Shown here: in pieces, positions 33,646 to 42,477 of the stretch
Numbering within the stretch: position 1 is the first letter of the stretch
How the letters are laid out: every line of letters begins with the position of its first letter
NCBI GenBank assembly: GCA_963755435.1
Contig: CAVWJX010000002.1
Span: 248,001 to 312,000, forward strand
Source: AP-15 sp963755435
GTDB lineage: Bacteria; Pseudomonadota; Alphaproteobacteria; ATCC43930; CGMCC-115725
Direction of reading: 5' to 3'
Length of the DNA stretch: 64,000 nt
Notes under the pieces: generated by a model
Told to the model about the DNA's origin: nothing
Databases searched by the model: none
Seen by the model: the letters and a program-made list of their open reading frames with translations, nothing else
Made by a program: the position numbers and the translations under genes

Positions 33646-35724
33646 ATGACCGAGACGGGAGCTTCGAGGTCTAGCGCCGCGCGGCGGCGACCGCGGCGGA
33701 CCGGCGCGCGCATCTATGTCGAGCGGCTGAGACAGGCGGCGCGGGCCGCGGGTCCAGCGCTGCTGTTTGGCCTGCGATTATGGGCGTCGGTGTGCCTGGC
33801 CCTCTATGTCGCGTTCTGGCTCGAGCTCGACACCCCGTCCTGGGCCGGAACAACAGCGGCGATTGTCTGTCAGCCCCATCTCGGAGCCTCGCTGCGCAAG
33901 GGCTGGTTTCGCATGATCGGCACCGTGGTGGGCGCCGTGGCGACCGTGGCGATGACCGCCTGCTTCCCGCAGAATCGTGTCGCCTTTCTGGTGAGCCTCG
34001 CGCTGTGGGGCGCCGCCTGTGCGCTTATCGCCACAATCTTGCGCAACTTTGCCGCTTATGCAGCGGCGCTAGCCGGGTATACCGCCGCAATCATTGCCAG
34101 CGACCAGCTCGGCGCCGTCGGCGGCCTGAACGGTCAGGTCTTCATCTTGGCGGTGACCCGCGCTAGCGAGATCGGCATCGGCATCGTCTGCGCCGGTCTT
34201 GTCCTGGCGCTGACCGATCTAGGGGGCGCCCGGCGCCGACTGGCCGCTCTGGTGGCCGCCATTTCGGCTGAGATCAGCACCCGGTTCGCTGACACATTAG
34301 CCACCGCGGGAGCCGAATTCGAGCGCATCCAGACGGTCCGCCGCGAGCTTGTCCGCCGTGTCATCGCGCTCGACCCGGCGATCGACGAGGCGCTCGGTGA
34401 ATCCTCGGAGCTCCGCTACCACTCCCCGGTCTTGCAGAATGCTTTGGACGGTCTGGTCACGGCTGTCGCCGGCTGGCGCACGGCGGCGGTGGTGCTGGCG
34501 CGATCACCACGGGAAAGAGCCCGGCGAGAGGCGGCTGCTGTGCTGGTCGAAGTACCGGAACCGCTTCGCGGCATGCCCGGGGAGGATGGGACGGCACGCT
34601 GGATTGCCGGTCCCGCGCGCTTGCGCCAGGCCGGCAATGCAGCGATAGAAAGGCTGCTCGCCTTGCCCGCGGCCACGCCGTCGCTGCGGTTGCTCGCCGA
34701 CCAGGCGGCCGAAGCGCTGGGCGGCCTCTCGCTCGCGCTCGACGCGCTGGCTCTGCTCGTTGCCGATCCCGCCCGGCGGGTTGCGCCTGCTCCCGGCAGC
34801 CGTCATCTGCGCATTCCCGATTGGCTGCCGCCGCTGGCCAATGCCGGGCGCGCCTTCGTCGTGATCGGCGCCGCCGCGCTTTTTTGGATTGTCACTGCAT
34901 GGCCCGGCGGCGCCAACGCGATCACTTTCGCCGCGATCATCGTGATCCTGTTCGCGCCGCGCGCCGAGCAAGCCTACGCCATCGCGATCGGCTTTATGAT
35001 CGGTTGCGTTGTGACAGTGGCGGTTGCTGCAGCCCTCAAATTCGCGGTGCTGCCGAATGTGGAGACCTTTGCCGTTTTCAGCTTGGTAATCGGTCTGGTG
35101 CTGGTGCCGGTCGGTACGGTTCTCGCCTTGCAATGGCAGCCAGCTATTTTCAGCGGGATGGTGACGGTCCTAATTCCGCTGCTGGCCCCCACCAATCCGA
35201 TGAGCTACGACACGCAGCAATTCTACAATACGGCTTTGGCCATCATTGTCGGGGTGGGCGCCGGGGCATTCTCGTTTCTGTTGTTGCCGCCGCTGTCGCC
35301 GGCCTATCGCACGCGTCGGCTGTTGGTGGCGACCTTGCGCGACCTGCGCCGGCTCGCGACGGGTCCGCTCCTAAACACCCCCAAAAAGTGGGAGCAGCGC
35401 ATGTATGCCAGGTTCGCGCTGCTACCGGATCAGGCACAGCCGCTGGCGCGTTCGCAGCTGGTCGCGGCGTTTTCGGCCGGTACCAAAATCATCCAGCTTC
35501 GCCACCTCGACCGCCGGCTCGATCTCAGCCACAGCCTCGACGCGGCGCTCGACGCCGTGGCCCGCGGCGAGTGCGCCAGCGCCACCGCAAAGCTTGCCGA
35601 TCTCGAGAGGGCGTTGATCGCGCATCCGGACGAAGCAGCGCTTCGAGCGCGCGGCCTCATCCTTGCCATTTCGGACGCGCTCACCCAACATGGCGCCTAT
35701 TTCGACGCGGGAGCGCCCGGGTGA
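33646..35724 (+). CDS. FUSC-family inner-membrane efflux protein (AaeB-like)
   Basis: 692 residues with two membrane blocks: spans within about residues 35-190 (LLFGLRLWASVCLALYVAFW, VAFLVSLALWGAACALIATI) and again at about 400-550 (FVVIGAAALFWIVTAW, ITFAAIIVILFAPRAEQ), with cytoplasmic regions between and after. This two-fold layout is that of FUSC/AaeB pumps, which export aromatic carboxylic acids with an HlyD-type adaptor. The next gene overlaps by GTGA and the adaptor follows, so the three form one operon. The ribosome site is weak. Confidence 0.9.
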   Translation: MTETGASRSSAARRRPRRTGARIYVERLRQAARAAGPALLFGLRLWASVCLALYVAFWLELDTPSWAGTTAAIVCQPHLGASLRKGWFRMIGTVVGAVATVAMTACFPQNRVAFLVSLALWGAACALIATILRNFAAYAAALAGYTAAIIASDQLGAVGGLNGQVFILAVTRASEIGIGIVCAGLVLALTDLGGARRRLAALVAAISAEISTRFADTLATAGAEFERIQTVRRELVRRVIALDPAIDEALGESSELRYHSPVLQNALDGLVTAVAGWRTAAVVLARSPRERARREAAAVLVEVPEPLRGMPGEDGTARWIAGPARLRQAGNAAIERLLALPAATPSLRLLADQAAEALGGLSLALDALALLVADPARRVAPAPGSRHLRIPDWLPPLANAGRAFVVIGAAALFWIVTAWPGGANAITFAAIIVILFAPRAEQAYAIAIGFMIGCVVTVAVAAALKFAVLPNVETFAVFSLVIGLVLVPVGTVLALQWQPAIFSGMVTVLIPLLAPTNPMSYDTQQFYNTALAIIVGVGAGAFSFLLLPPLSPAYRTRRLLVATLRDLRRLATGPLLNTPKKWEQRMYARFALLPDQAQPLARSQLVAAFSAGTKIIQLRHLDRRLDLSHSLDAALDAVARGECASATAKLADLERALIAHPDEAALRARGLILAISDALTQHGAYFDAGAPG

Positions 35725-35924
35725 GGTTCACCGAGGTCGACCTGTTTGGCGTTTATGTCGCCCCGATCTCGGTGATGATGGTCGGCGCCTGGGTGCTGAC
35801 GATCGGGCTGCGGCGGTTTGCGGCTCGGTTCGGCCTGCTGCGCTACGTCTGGCACCCGGCACTGTTCGTATTCGCGATATACCTGATCGTGCTGTCTTCG
35901 ATCGTCCTCGTCCTGGCCCGCTGA
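35721..35924 (+). CDS. DUF1656 small membrane protein (AaeX-like)
   Basis: 67 residues from a GTG at 35721 that overlaps the TGA of the pump gene (GTGA), so translation is coupled. RFTEVDLFGVYVAPI at the N terminus and two hydrophobic spans (VMMVGAWVLTIGL; LFVFAIYLIVLSSIVLVL) match DUF1656, the small component invariably placed between FUSC pumps and HlyD adaptors. Its exact role is unknown. Confidence 0.9.
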   Translation: MRFTEVDLFGVYVAPISVMMVGAWVLTIGLRRFAARFGLLRYVWHPALFVFAIYLIVLSSIVLVLAR

Positions 35925-35933
35925 GGCAGGCCG

Positions 35934-36896
35934 ATGAACGATGTCGGGCTCAGGCCGCAGCAGACCCCAGCGAGGGGCGATGAACTCGCAGATGTTTCGC
36001 GCCAGCGCGGCACCGGCAATGCTTTGCCTGCGCGTCGCCGCCGGGCTCTGCCGCTGCTGATCACGCTGGCCGCGGTGGCGCTCGCCGTCTGGCTGGGATG
36101 GGCGATGTGGGAGGCCTACGTAGCGGCGCCGTGGACCCGCGACGGCACGGTGCGGGCTTATGTCGTGACCATAGCGCCGCAGATCGCCGGCGAGATCGTC
36201 GCATTGCCGGTCACCGACAATCAGTTCGTGCACAAGGGCGACCTCCTGATGGTCATCGACCCAACCAACTACAGGATCGCGGTCAGCCTGGCGCAGGCGG
36301 CGGTCCAGCAGGCCCAGGCCAATGCCGAGAACACCGCGCGTGAAGCCCGGCGCCGGGAGGCCCTGACCACCCTCTCGACCACTATTGAGGAAAAGCAGAC
36401 TTTTGAAAGCAATGCCGTCGCGACGCAAGCGAGCTACCAGCAGGCGGTGGCGAATCTAAACCAGGCGCGGGTCAATCTGGCGCGCACCGAGAGCCGCTCC
36501 CCGGTCAATGGCTATGTCACCAACCTTCTAGCGCAGCAAGGCGATTACGCGACCGTCGGACAAAACCTGATTTCGCTGGTCGACGCTGATTCCTTCTGGG
36601 TCGACGGCTATTTCGAAGAGACCAATCTCGATGCGATCCAGGTCGGCGATCCGGCGACGGTCAAGCTGATGGGATACCGCCGCATCGTCCGCGGCCATGT
36701 CAGCAGCGTTTCGCGCGCGATCAGCGTGGCGAATGCGCAGCCGAGCGGCGAGGGTCTCGCCGCGGTCAACCCGATCTTCACCTGGGTGCGCCTCGCGCAG
36801 CGCATCCCGGTGCGCATCCACATCGACCATGTGCCGCCGGGCGTGGTCCTCGTCGCCGGCATGACCGCCACCGTGGAGATCGAGCGCCGACATTGA
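35934..36896 (+). CDS. HlyD/AaeA-type membrane fusion protein
   Basis: 320 residues. An N-terminal anchor (LPLLITLAAVALAVWLGWAM) is followed by APWTRDGTVRAYVVTIAPQI, the hallmark start of AaeA/EmrA-like adaptors, a helical hairpin (about residues 115-180), the lipoyl-like half SPVNGYVTNLLAQQGDYATV, and a beta-barrel region. It bridges the FUSC pump to an outer-membrane channel. The gap to the DUF1656 gene is 9 bases. No outer-membrane factor is encoded here, so a shared TolC-type channel is expected. Confidence 0.92.
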   Translation: MNDVGLRPQQTPARGDELADVSRQRGTGNALPARRRRALPLLITLAAVALAVWLGWAMWEAYVAAPWTRDGTVRAYVVTIAPQIAGEIVALPVTDNQFVHKGDLLMVIDPTNYRIAVSLAQAAVQQAQANAENTAREARRREALTTLSTTIEEKQTFESNAVATQASYQQAVANLNQARVNLARTESRSPVNGYVTNLLAQQGDYATVGQNLISLVDADSFWVDGYFEETNLDAIQVGDPATVKLMGYRRIVRGHVSSVSRAISVANAQPSGEGLAAVNPIFTWVRLAQRIPVRIHIDHVPPGVVLVAGMTATVEIERRH

Positions 36897-36918
36897 GCGC
36901 GGGCGCAACGAGCGGCGA

Positions 36919-37863
36919 TTACGGGTTTGATTGGGTACGCGCGAGCCGGGCTTCGTAGGCTTTGAGGTGGGTGTAGGCCAGCCGCAGCATCCCGCCGGCC
37001 GGCAACGCGCCGCTGCTTTCGCCGCGCCGGATCAGATCGCCGATGATGTGGTCGGCCTCGATCGGGCTGTGGTTTTCGATGTCGCGCAGCATCGAGGCAG
37101 TCAATGGCGAGCCCGGCGCGATCAGCATTCCGCGCGAGCGCTCGAGGAATTCCGGGCGCGGCGCAAAGCCGTTGGCGCTCGCGATCGCCCGGCATTCGTC
37201 GACGAGGCCGAGCACGATCTCGGTGCCGCCAGGCGCCGCGGCGATGTCGCCGACTGCCGCGCGCAGCAGACAGGTGCTGCCGGCGAAGGCCGCGAGGAAC
37301 ACCCATTTCTCCCACATTTCCAGTAGGATCTGACGGCTGGCGCGGGGCTCGAACCGGGCGCCGTTCATGGTCGCGGCGATCGCCGAAACCCGTTCCGACA
37401 GAGCGCCGTCGCGCTCGCCGAATACTAGCTCGTGGTTCTGGTTCAGATGAACGACTTGGCGTTCACGGTCGAGGGTGGCGGCGATCAGGCATTGGCCGCC
37501 GAGCACATGGGCAGGACCGAAGCGCTGGTCCAGCACATCGAGATGGCGCATGCCGTTGAGCAGCGGCAGGATCGCTGTGTCGGGCCCGACCGCCGGCGCG
37601 AACGAGTTGATCGCTTCATCGAGCGAATAGGCCTTGCAGCTCAATAAGACCAGGTCGAACGGCGCGGCGAGGTCGTTGGCCAGCACGGTCGGCGGCGCCG
37701 ACAAGGCGAAATCGCCGTTGACGCTTTTGATGACCAGGCCGGCGGCGGCGAGTTCGGCGGCCCGGCGCGGCCGGACCAGAAAGGTCACGTCGCGGCCGGC
37801 CTCGACCAGCCTGCCACCAAAATAGCCGCCGATGGCGCCGGCGCCGACAACGAGGATGCGCAT
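36919..37863 (-). CDS. Ketopantoate reductase-like (ApbA/PanE) dehydrogenase
   Basis: 314 residues. N-terminal Rossmann motif GAGAIGGYFGGRL, the family Lys in LLSCKAYSLD, the Asn-containing LLNGMRHLDVL, and the C-terminal helical domain with ENHSPIEADHIIGDLIRRGE, typical of 2-dehydropantoate 2-reductases. True PanE makes pantoate for CoA, but alphaproteobacteria carry several paralogues with other 2-oxoacid substrates, and no pan genes are adjacent. It lies alone between two efflux operons and converges on the HlyD gene. Confidence 0.88.
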   Translation of the reverse strand: MRILVVGAGAIGGYFGGRLVEAGRDVTFLVRPRRAAELAAAGLVIKSVNGDFALSAPPTVLANDLAAPFDLVLLSCKAYSLDEAINSFAPAVGPDTAILPLLNGMRHLDVLDQRFGPAHVLGGQCLIAATLDRERQVVHLNQNHELVFGERDGALSERVSAIAATMNGARFEPRASRQILLEMWEKWVFLAAFAGSTCLLRAAVGDIAAAPGGTEIVLGLVDECRAIASANGFAPRPEFLERSRGMLIAPGSPLTASMLRDIENHSPIEADHIIGDLIRRGESSGALPAGGMLRLAYTHLKAYEARLARTQSNP

Positions 37864-37909
37864 CGGGTGAACTCCCGCGGTCGTGGATCAGGCTCTTGGT
37901 GCGAATGGG

Positions 37910-39469
37910 TCAATGCGCGTCCGCCGGCGGGGCCTTGGGTGCCGCCACCCGGCGCAGCAGCGGCACCAGGAGGGTGGCGATCGCGAACGCGACCATAATG
38001 GTACGGAACGCGTCGGCAAAGGCCAAGGTCTGGGCCTCGCGATAGGCCAGATGCCACAGCTGCGACAGTGCCGCAGCGTGGCCGGCGGTGGGGCTGCCGA
38101 GCGCGGCGGCATAGCGCGCGCTCATGCCGTGCAGCAACCGCTCCATCGCGCCGTTTGCCGGGGTCAGGTTCGCGGCGATATGGACGAAATGCAGATTGGT
38201 GCGGTCGTTGAGGATGGCGCCGCAGACCGCGATGCCGACGGCGCCGCCAAGGTTGCGCATCATGTTGAACAGGCCGCTGGCGTATTTCAATCGATCCGGA
38301 GGCAGGCTGCCGAGACCGAGGTTGACCGAGGGCGCCACCGCAAAGACCTGCGGAAACCCGCGCAGGATCTGCGGGATCAGCAATTGGGCCCCACCCCAAT
38401 CATGGGTGATGAAGCTGAACGACCACATTCCGGCGCCAAAGCTCGCCAGCCCGAACATCATCAGCCAGCGCAGGTCGATCTTGCGGGCGAGCATCACATA
38501 AACCGGGACGCCGGCGAGCGAGGCCGCCCCGGTCGAGAACACCGCGACCCCAGTCTGCCAGGCGCTGAAGCCGCGCACATAGCCCAGAAACAGCGGGGTC
38601 AGATAGATCGTCGAAAAGATGCCGATGCCGGTGACAAAGGACAGGAGGCACCCGAGCGAGAAATTACGGTTGCCAAGGGCGCGCAGATCGACCACCGGCT
38701 GGCCGTAGGTCAGGCTGCGGGCGACAAAGAGGACGCCGGAAATCCCGGCGATCCAGGCGCAGGCGGTGATCGTCCGGTCGCTGAACCAGTTCCAGCGCGC
38801 GCCCTCTTCGAGTACGTATTCGAGGGTGCCGAGGGCGATCGCCAACAGGATCATCCCGGGATAATCGGCGCCTTTGAGCAAGGACAGGTCGGGTCGGTCG
38901 ATCTTGACCAAGAGCGGCACCGCGACCGCAACCAAGAGGCCCGGCGCCAGATTGATGTAGAACAGCCAGCGCCAGTCGAGGGTGTCGGTAATCCAGCCGC
39001 CGATCACCGGCCCCAGGGTGGGCGCGACCGAGGCGATGGCGCCGACCACGGCCGCCGAATAAACCCGGCGTCGGCCGGGAAAATAGTGGAACGACGAGGT
39101 AAACACGGTCGGGATCATCGAGGCGCCGAGCAGCCCCTGCAATGCCCGGAAGAGGACCATGCTGTTGATGCTCCAGGCGATCCCGCAGAGCAGGCTGGCG
39201 AGGGTGAACCCGGCTGCCGAGGCGGCGAACAGCCAGCGGGTCGAGAATACCCGGGTCAGCCACCCGGACAACGGGATCACGATGATCTCGGCGATCAGAT
39301 AGGCGGTCTGCACCCAGCCGATCTGGTCCTGCGCCGCCGACAAGCCGCCGCCGATGTCCTGCAACGAGGAGGCGACGATCTGGATGTCGAGCAGGGCCAC
39401 GAACATGCCGAGGCACATGACCGCGAACGGAATCACACTCGGCGCGGCAGCCGGCGTTGGCGCGGTCAT
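37910..39469 (-). CDS. emrB: EmrB/QacA-type (DHA2) drug efflux MFS transporter
   Basis: 519 residues with about 14 hydrophobic spans, the DHA2 arrangement. Motif C-like GPVIGGWITDTLDWRWLFYI, the TM1 acidic motif in MFVALLDIQIVASSL, and GLFNMMRNLGGAVGIAVCG match EmrB/HsrA relatives. It overlaps the adaptor gene by 4 bases (ATGA) and is the last gene of hxlR-emrA-emrB. With EmrA it would export hydrophobic toxicants through an outer-membrane channel. Confidence 0.92.
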   Translation of the reverse strand: MTAPTPAAAPSVIPFAVMCLGMFVALLDIQIVASSLQDIGGGLSAAQDQIGWVQTAYLIAEIIVIPLSGWLTRVFSTRWLFAASAAGFTLASLLCGIAWSINSMVLFRALQGLLGASMIPTVFTSSFHYFPGRRRVYSAAVVGAIASVAPTLGPVIGGWITDTLDWRWLFYINLAPGLLVAVAVPLLVKIDRPDLSLLKGADYPGMILLAIALGTLEYVLEEGARWNWFSDRTITACAWIAGISGVLFVARSLTYGQPVVDLRALGNRNFSLGCLLSFVTGIGIFSTIYLTPLFLGYVRGFSAWQTGVAVFSTGAASLAGVPVYVMLARKIDLRWLMMFGLASFGAGMWSFSFITHDWGGAQLLIPQILRGFPQVFAVAPSVNLGLGSLPPDRLKYASGLFNMMRNLGGAVGIAVCGAILNDRTNLHFVHIAANLTPANGAMERLLHGMSARYAAALGSPTAGHAAALSQLWHLAYREAQTLAFADAFRTIMVAFAIATLLVPLLRRVAAPKAPPADAH

Positions 39470-40611
39470 CGGCCGTGCCCCGTGGCCGAGCGGGTATCGG
39501 CGCGGGTGTCGACGCTGACCGTGGTCGACAGGCCCGGGCGCAGCAGCCCGAGGGTTGCCTCGCCGTCGGCGACGGCGATCCGCACCGGCACGCGCTGCAC
39601 GATCTTGGTGAAATTGCCAGTGGCGTTTTGCGGCGGGATCACGCTGAAGACCGCACCCGTGGCCGGCGCGAGGCTCAATACCCGGCCGCTAAAGCTGCGG
39701 CCCGGCAACACGTCGGCGACGATCGTCGCCGGCTCTCCCGGCCGCATTCGGGCGAGCTCGTCCTCCTTGAAATTGGCGTCGACCCAAAGCCCGTGCGCCG
39801 GCACGATCGAGAGCAAGGCGTCGCCGACAGTTGCATATGCACCTATCTGGGCGGCGCGGTCGCCGATATAGCCGTCGATCGGCGAGCGGATCCGGGTATA
39901 GGCAAGATCGAGCTGGGCGCTGCGCCGGTCGGCCTCAGCCTGCGCCAGGCTCGCCTCGGTTGCGGTGATCTCGGTGTCGAGCACCGCGAGCTGTTGCCGG
40001 GCCGCGTCGATCGCGGCCACGCCGGCGCGCACCGCCGCCGCCGCCTTCTGGTCGGAGGCAAATGCCTTCTGGTAATTTTGCAGCGAGCCGAAGCTCGACA
40101 CCGCCAGCGTGTGATAGCGAACCGCGTCCTGGTGGGCGAACCCAGCCTCGGCCTGCTTGGCCACAAGATCGGCCTCGGCCTCGCGAATGGTCGATTGCTG
40201 AAGCGCGTATTTGGCATGCAGATTGGCGAGCGCCGCCGACTGATGCCAGACCACGGCCTCGGCATGGGCGAGGCGCGCCTGATAATCGCGATCATCAAGC
40301 TCGATCAGCAGCTGGCCGGCACGCACGAACTGATTGTCGCCGACCAGGATCTTGGCGACGAACCCGGCGACATGCGGCGAGAGCGTGGTGACGTTGCCGC
40401 CAACATAGGCGTCGTCGGTGGTTTCGACAAACCGTCCGACCCGCCACCAATCCCACCCATACCAGGCGGCCCCGCCGACTGCGATCAGCCCAAGCAAGGC
40501 GAGCGCCAGACGGCGACCGACACGGCTCCGGCGGCGGCTGGCCAAAATGCCCGGCAGCCCGTCCGGCACGGTCTCGCGCGCCGCCGCGCGATCAAGAACT
40601 TGCGCGCTCAT
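39466..40611 (-). CDS. emrA: EmrA-type HlyD membrane fusion protein
   Basis: 381 residues: an N-terminal anchor (LALALLGLIAVGGAAWYGW), ETTDDAYVGGNVTTLSPHVA, a long coiled-coil hairpin (about 105-215, rich in Ala/Glu/Gln), SPIDGYIGDRAAQIGAYATV, and a C-terminal barrel with FSVIPPQNATGNFTKIVQRV, which is highly typical of EmrA. ATGA overlaps join it to hxlR upstream and emrB downstream, so all three are translated from one mRNA. Confidence 0.93.
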   Translation of the reverse strand: MSAQVLDRAAARETVPDGLPGILASRRRSRVGRRLALALLGLIAVGGAAWYGWDWWRVGRFVETTDDAYVGGNVTTLSPHVAGFVAKILVGDNQFVRAGQLLIELDDRDYQARLAHAEAVVWHQSAALANLHAKYALQQSTIREAEADLVAKQAEAGFAHQDAVRYHTLAVSSFGSLQNYQKAFASDQKAAAAVRAGVAAIDAARQQLAVLDTEITATEASLAQAEADRRSAQLDLAYTRIRSPIDGYIGDRAAQIGAYATVGDALLSIVPAHGLWVDANFKEDELARMRPGEPATIVADVLPGRSFSGRVLSLAPATGAVFSVIPPQNATGNFTKIVQRVPVRIAVADGEATLGLLRPGLSTTVSVDTRADTRSATGHGR

Positions 40612-41120
40612 GCGAGGCTCCGCGGCGCAAACGGCCGGTGCCCGCGCTCGGCCAGCCGCTCGCGCACGCCGTCATCGGCCCCGGGTCCGGCGGTCAACCT
40701 GAAATCGGGGCCGGCGATCTTCTCGCCGGTGGCGCCATCGACGACCACCGGATCGACATCGGCGCCGGTACGCAGGTTGCGCAACTGCACCGCGGCCCCT
40801 TCCGGGGCGAAGTGACGATTGCCCCAGGCCAGCAGAGCCAGCAATACCGGCTGGAAGTCACGCCCGCGTTCGGTCAGCACATATTCGTCGCGCCGCGGGT
40901 GCTCCTGGTAGCGCCGCCGCTCCAGGAGGCCGGCCGCGACCAGCCCGTTCAGCCGCCGGGTCAACATGTTGGGGGCGACACCGAGATTTTTTTGGAACTC
41001 GTCGAAGCGCCGCAACCCATAAAAGGCATCGCGCAAGATCAGGATCGACCACCACTCGCCGACCCGGTCGAGGCTGCGGGCGATCGGACAATGCATGTTG
41101 CCATAGCTTTTGCGCTGCAT
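40608..41120 (-). CDS. HxlR-family transcriptional regulator
   Basis: 170 residues. The N-terminal CPIARSLDRVGEWWSILILRDAF and RRFDEFQKNLGVAPNMLTRR are the winged-helix core of HxlR proteins; the usual CP near the N terminus is kept (MHCPIA). HxlR regulators often sense electrophiles or oxidants through that Cys. A C-terminal extension of about 60 residues is present. A perfect palindrome sits just upstream, and the gene heads the emrAB operon, so it most likely represses its own operon and responds to the exported compound. Confidence 0.93.
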   Translation of the reverse strand: MQRKSYGNMHCPIARSLDRVGEWWSILILRDAFYGLRRFDEFQKNLGVAPNMLTRRLNGLVAAGLLERRRYQEHPRRDEYVLTERGRDFQPVLLALLAWGNRHFAPEGAAVQLRNLRTGADVDPVVVDGATGEKIAGPDFRLTAGPGADDGVRERLAERGHRPFAPRSLA

Positions 41121-41134
41121 GACGCCAGCTCCGT

Positions 41135-41157
41135 GTCACTTTCATCATGAAAGTAAC
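41135..41157 (-). promoter_or_regulatory. HxlR operator candidate
   Basis: ACTTTCAT-C-ATGAAAGT is a perfect dyad (41138-41154), extended by GT and AC at its outer edges after one mismatched base. It lies 15-37 bases before the hxlR start, where a repressor would block RNA polymerase. The arms and AT-rich half-sites suit a dimeric winged-helix protein. Confidence 0.65.
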
Positions 41158-41296
41158 GAGGCGGCGGCGCGCTTTCAAGCGCGAATTTGCGCGGCCCGGT
41201 TCCAGCGCCGCCGGCGGAGCGATCGCGGTTCGCGACGCGACAACTCCACCGCAGCGCCTACTAATGCGTGGACCCGGGGAGCAAAACCACTCAGGT

Positions 41297-41388
41297 CGTC
41301 ATCGCCGGGCATCTCCCGCCATCTACCGGTTGCGGCCCAGGCCGTACCGGTTTCCGTGGATACCCAGCACCAGGCCGGGCATGACGAG
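41297..41388. repeat. REP-like palindromic intergenic element
   Basis: CGTCATCGCCGGGC near 41298 and GCCGGGCATGACG near 41374 are near-inverted ends around a GGTTTCCGTGGATACCCAG-type centre. Such CGTCAT...ATGACG elements are frequent intergenic repeats in proteobacteria. It fills the gap between hxlR and the hydrolase, where no gene is visible. Confidence 0.4.
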
Positions 41389-41421
41389 TGCACGGTGAAC
41401 CTGCACCCCTTTGCTTGAGCG

Positions 41422-42159
41422 CTAGGTGCGGGACGGAGTGTGTTCGTCGAGGAACCGCTTGACGCGTGCCTTGGCCGCAGTCAGGGCGGCGCCGGTCTTC
41501 CACTCGGCGATGAACTCGCTATTCGGCAGCAGCTTCGCCAGTTCCTCGGCGATCGCGTAGGGGTGCGCCTCGTCGTTGCCGGCCAGCACCAGGCAGGGCG
41601 TCCGGACGGTTTTCACGAACTCGCGGTCGCAGCAATAGGTGAAGCCGGCCGCATAGAGGTTGCGGCAGAACGCGTCGAGCACCGCCGGGGTCGCCTCCGG
41701 GTGGTCTTCGAGGGTTTCCGCCCAGCCGTTGAACCGGGCTGGGCGACCAGGCGCCATCGCGCCGACCCGGCCGATCGGCTGCGCCAGGACCGCACCAGCA
41801 ACCCGCTCAGGCTGGGTCTTGAGCAGGTTCAGGATGAACGACCCGCCGATACACTGGCCATAGAGATGGCACTTGTCGATACGCAGATGATCGAGCAAAG
41901 CGAGGTGATCGGCAGTGTAACTGTCCCAGCCATCGGTTGCGGTGATCGGTGCCCGCGACCGGCCGCCGGCGTTGCGCTGGTCCATCGCGATGACGCGGTA
42001 GTCCGCCGCCCATTCGGTGGTCGGGTTGATCGGCGCCGAAGACTGGCCCCACACGGCGATCACCGATTGCAGGCCGGCCGGCGCAAAGGTCAGGATCGGA
42101 AAGCCACGGCCGTACTCCTCATAATGGATGTGCGCGCCGTGATGGTCAATGCTCGGCAT
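41422..42159 (-). CDS. Alpha/beta hydrolase with Cys at the nucleophile elbow
   Basis: 245 residues. The fold is indicated by GFPILTFAPAG (oxyanion region), RVIAMDQRNAGGRS, the nucleophile elbow LYGQCIGGSFIL (Cys103 where Ser is usual in GxSxG), and PCLVLAGNDEAHP, which supplies the acid. A Cys nucleophile occurs in dienelactone hydrolase and a few other branches, so the substrate may be an activated lactone or thioester rather than an ordinary ester. It is monocistronic and leftward. The acid and His assignments are less certain than the Cys. Confidence 0.87.
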   Translation of the reverse strand: MPSIDHHGAHIHYEEYGRGFPILTFAPAGLQSVIAVWGQSSAPINPTTEWAADYRVIAMDQRNAGGRSRAPITATDGWDSYTADHLALLDHLRIDKCHLYGQCIGGSFILNLLKTQPERVAGAVLAQPIGRVGAMAPGRPARFNGWAETLEDHPEATPAVLDAFCRNLYAAGFTYCCDREFVKTVRTPCLVLAGNDEAHPYAIAEELAKLLPNSEFIAEWKTGAALTAAKARVKRFLDEHTPSRT

Positions 42160-42477
42160 TTCGACGTCCTTTCACGGGGAAAGCAGTTCTCGCCGCCGCC
42201 GCGGCGCCGCGACGGAAAGAGAAGTCCCAGCCGCGACGTCGGATAAACGGTCGGATGGGACGACCCCTCTCGGCTTCAAACCGAGCGTTTGATATTAGTC
42301 GACCCCGCCAGAAGAACAAAGGGCTTGGGCCCGGCGGCAACGCCCGGCATCATCGGGCTTTCGCCGGCTTGATCGGCGATCGATACTGTGCTCGCCTGTG
42401 CTGCGCGTTGGCCTCTACCGCCGCATTCGCCAGTGCCGCCAGAGACCAGATAACGTCCACCGGAGGAAACGTTCGCG
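42160..42477. other. Divergent intergenic region, hydrolase / Arg-rich protein
   Basis: 318 bases with promoters presumably for both directions. A small hairpin (CTCGG, 7-base loop, CCGAG) lies near 42278. A strong CCGGAGGAAAC ribosome site precedes the rightward ATG at 42478. No gene is supported. Confidence 0.5.

Noticed and set aside
37883..39871. 662-codon open frame opposite emrB/emrA
   Set aside because: Low-complexity Arg/Gly/Asp sequence antisense to a well-supported transporter; a GC-driven shadow.
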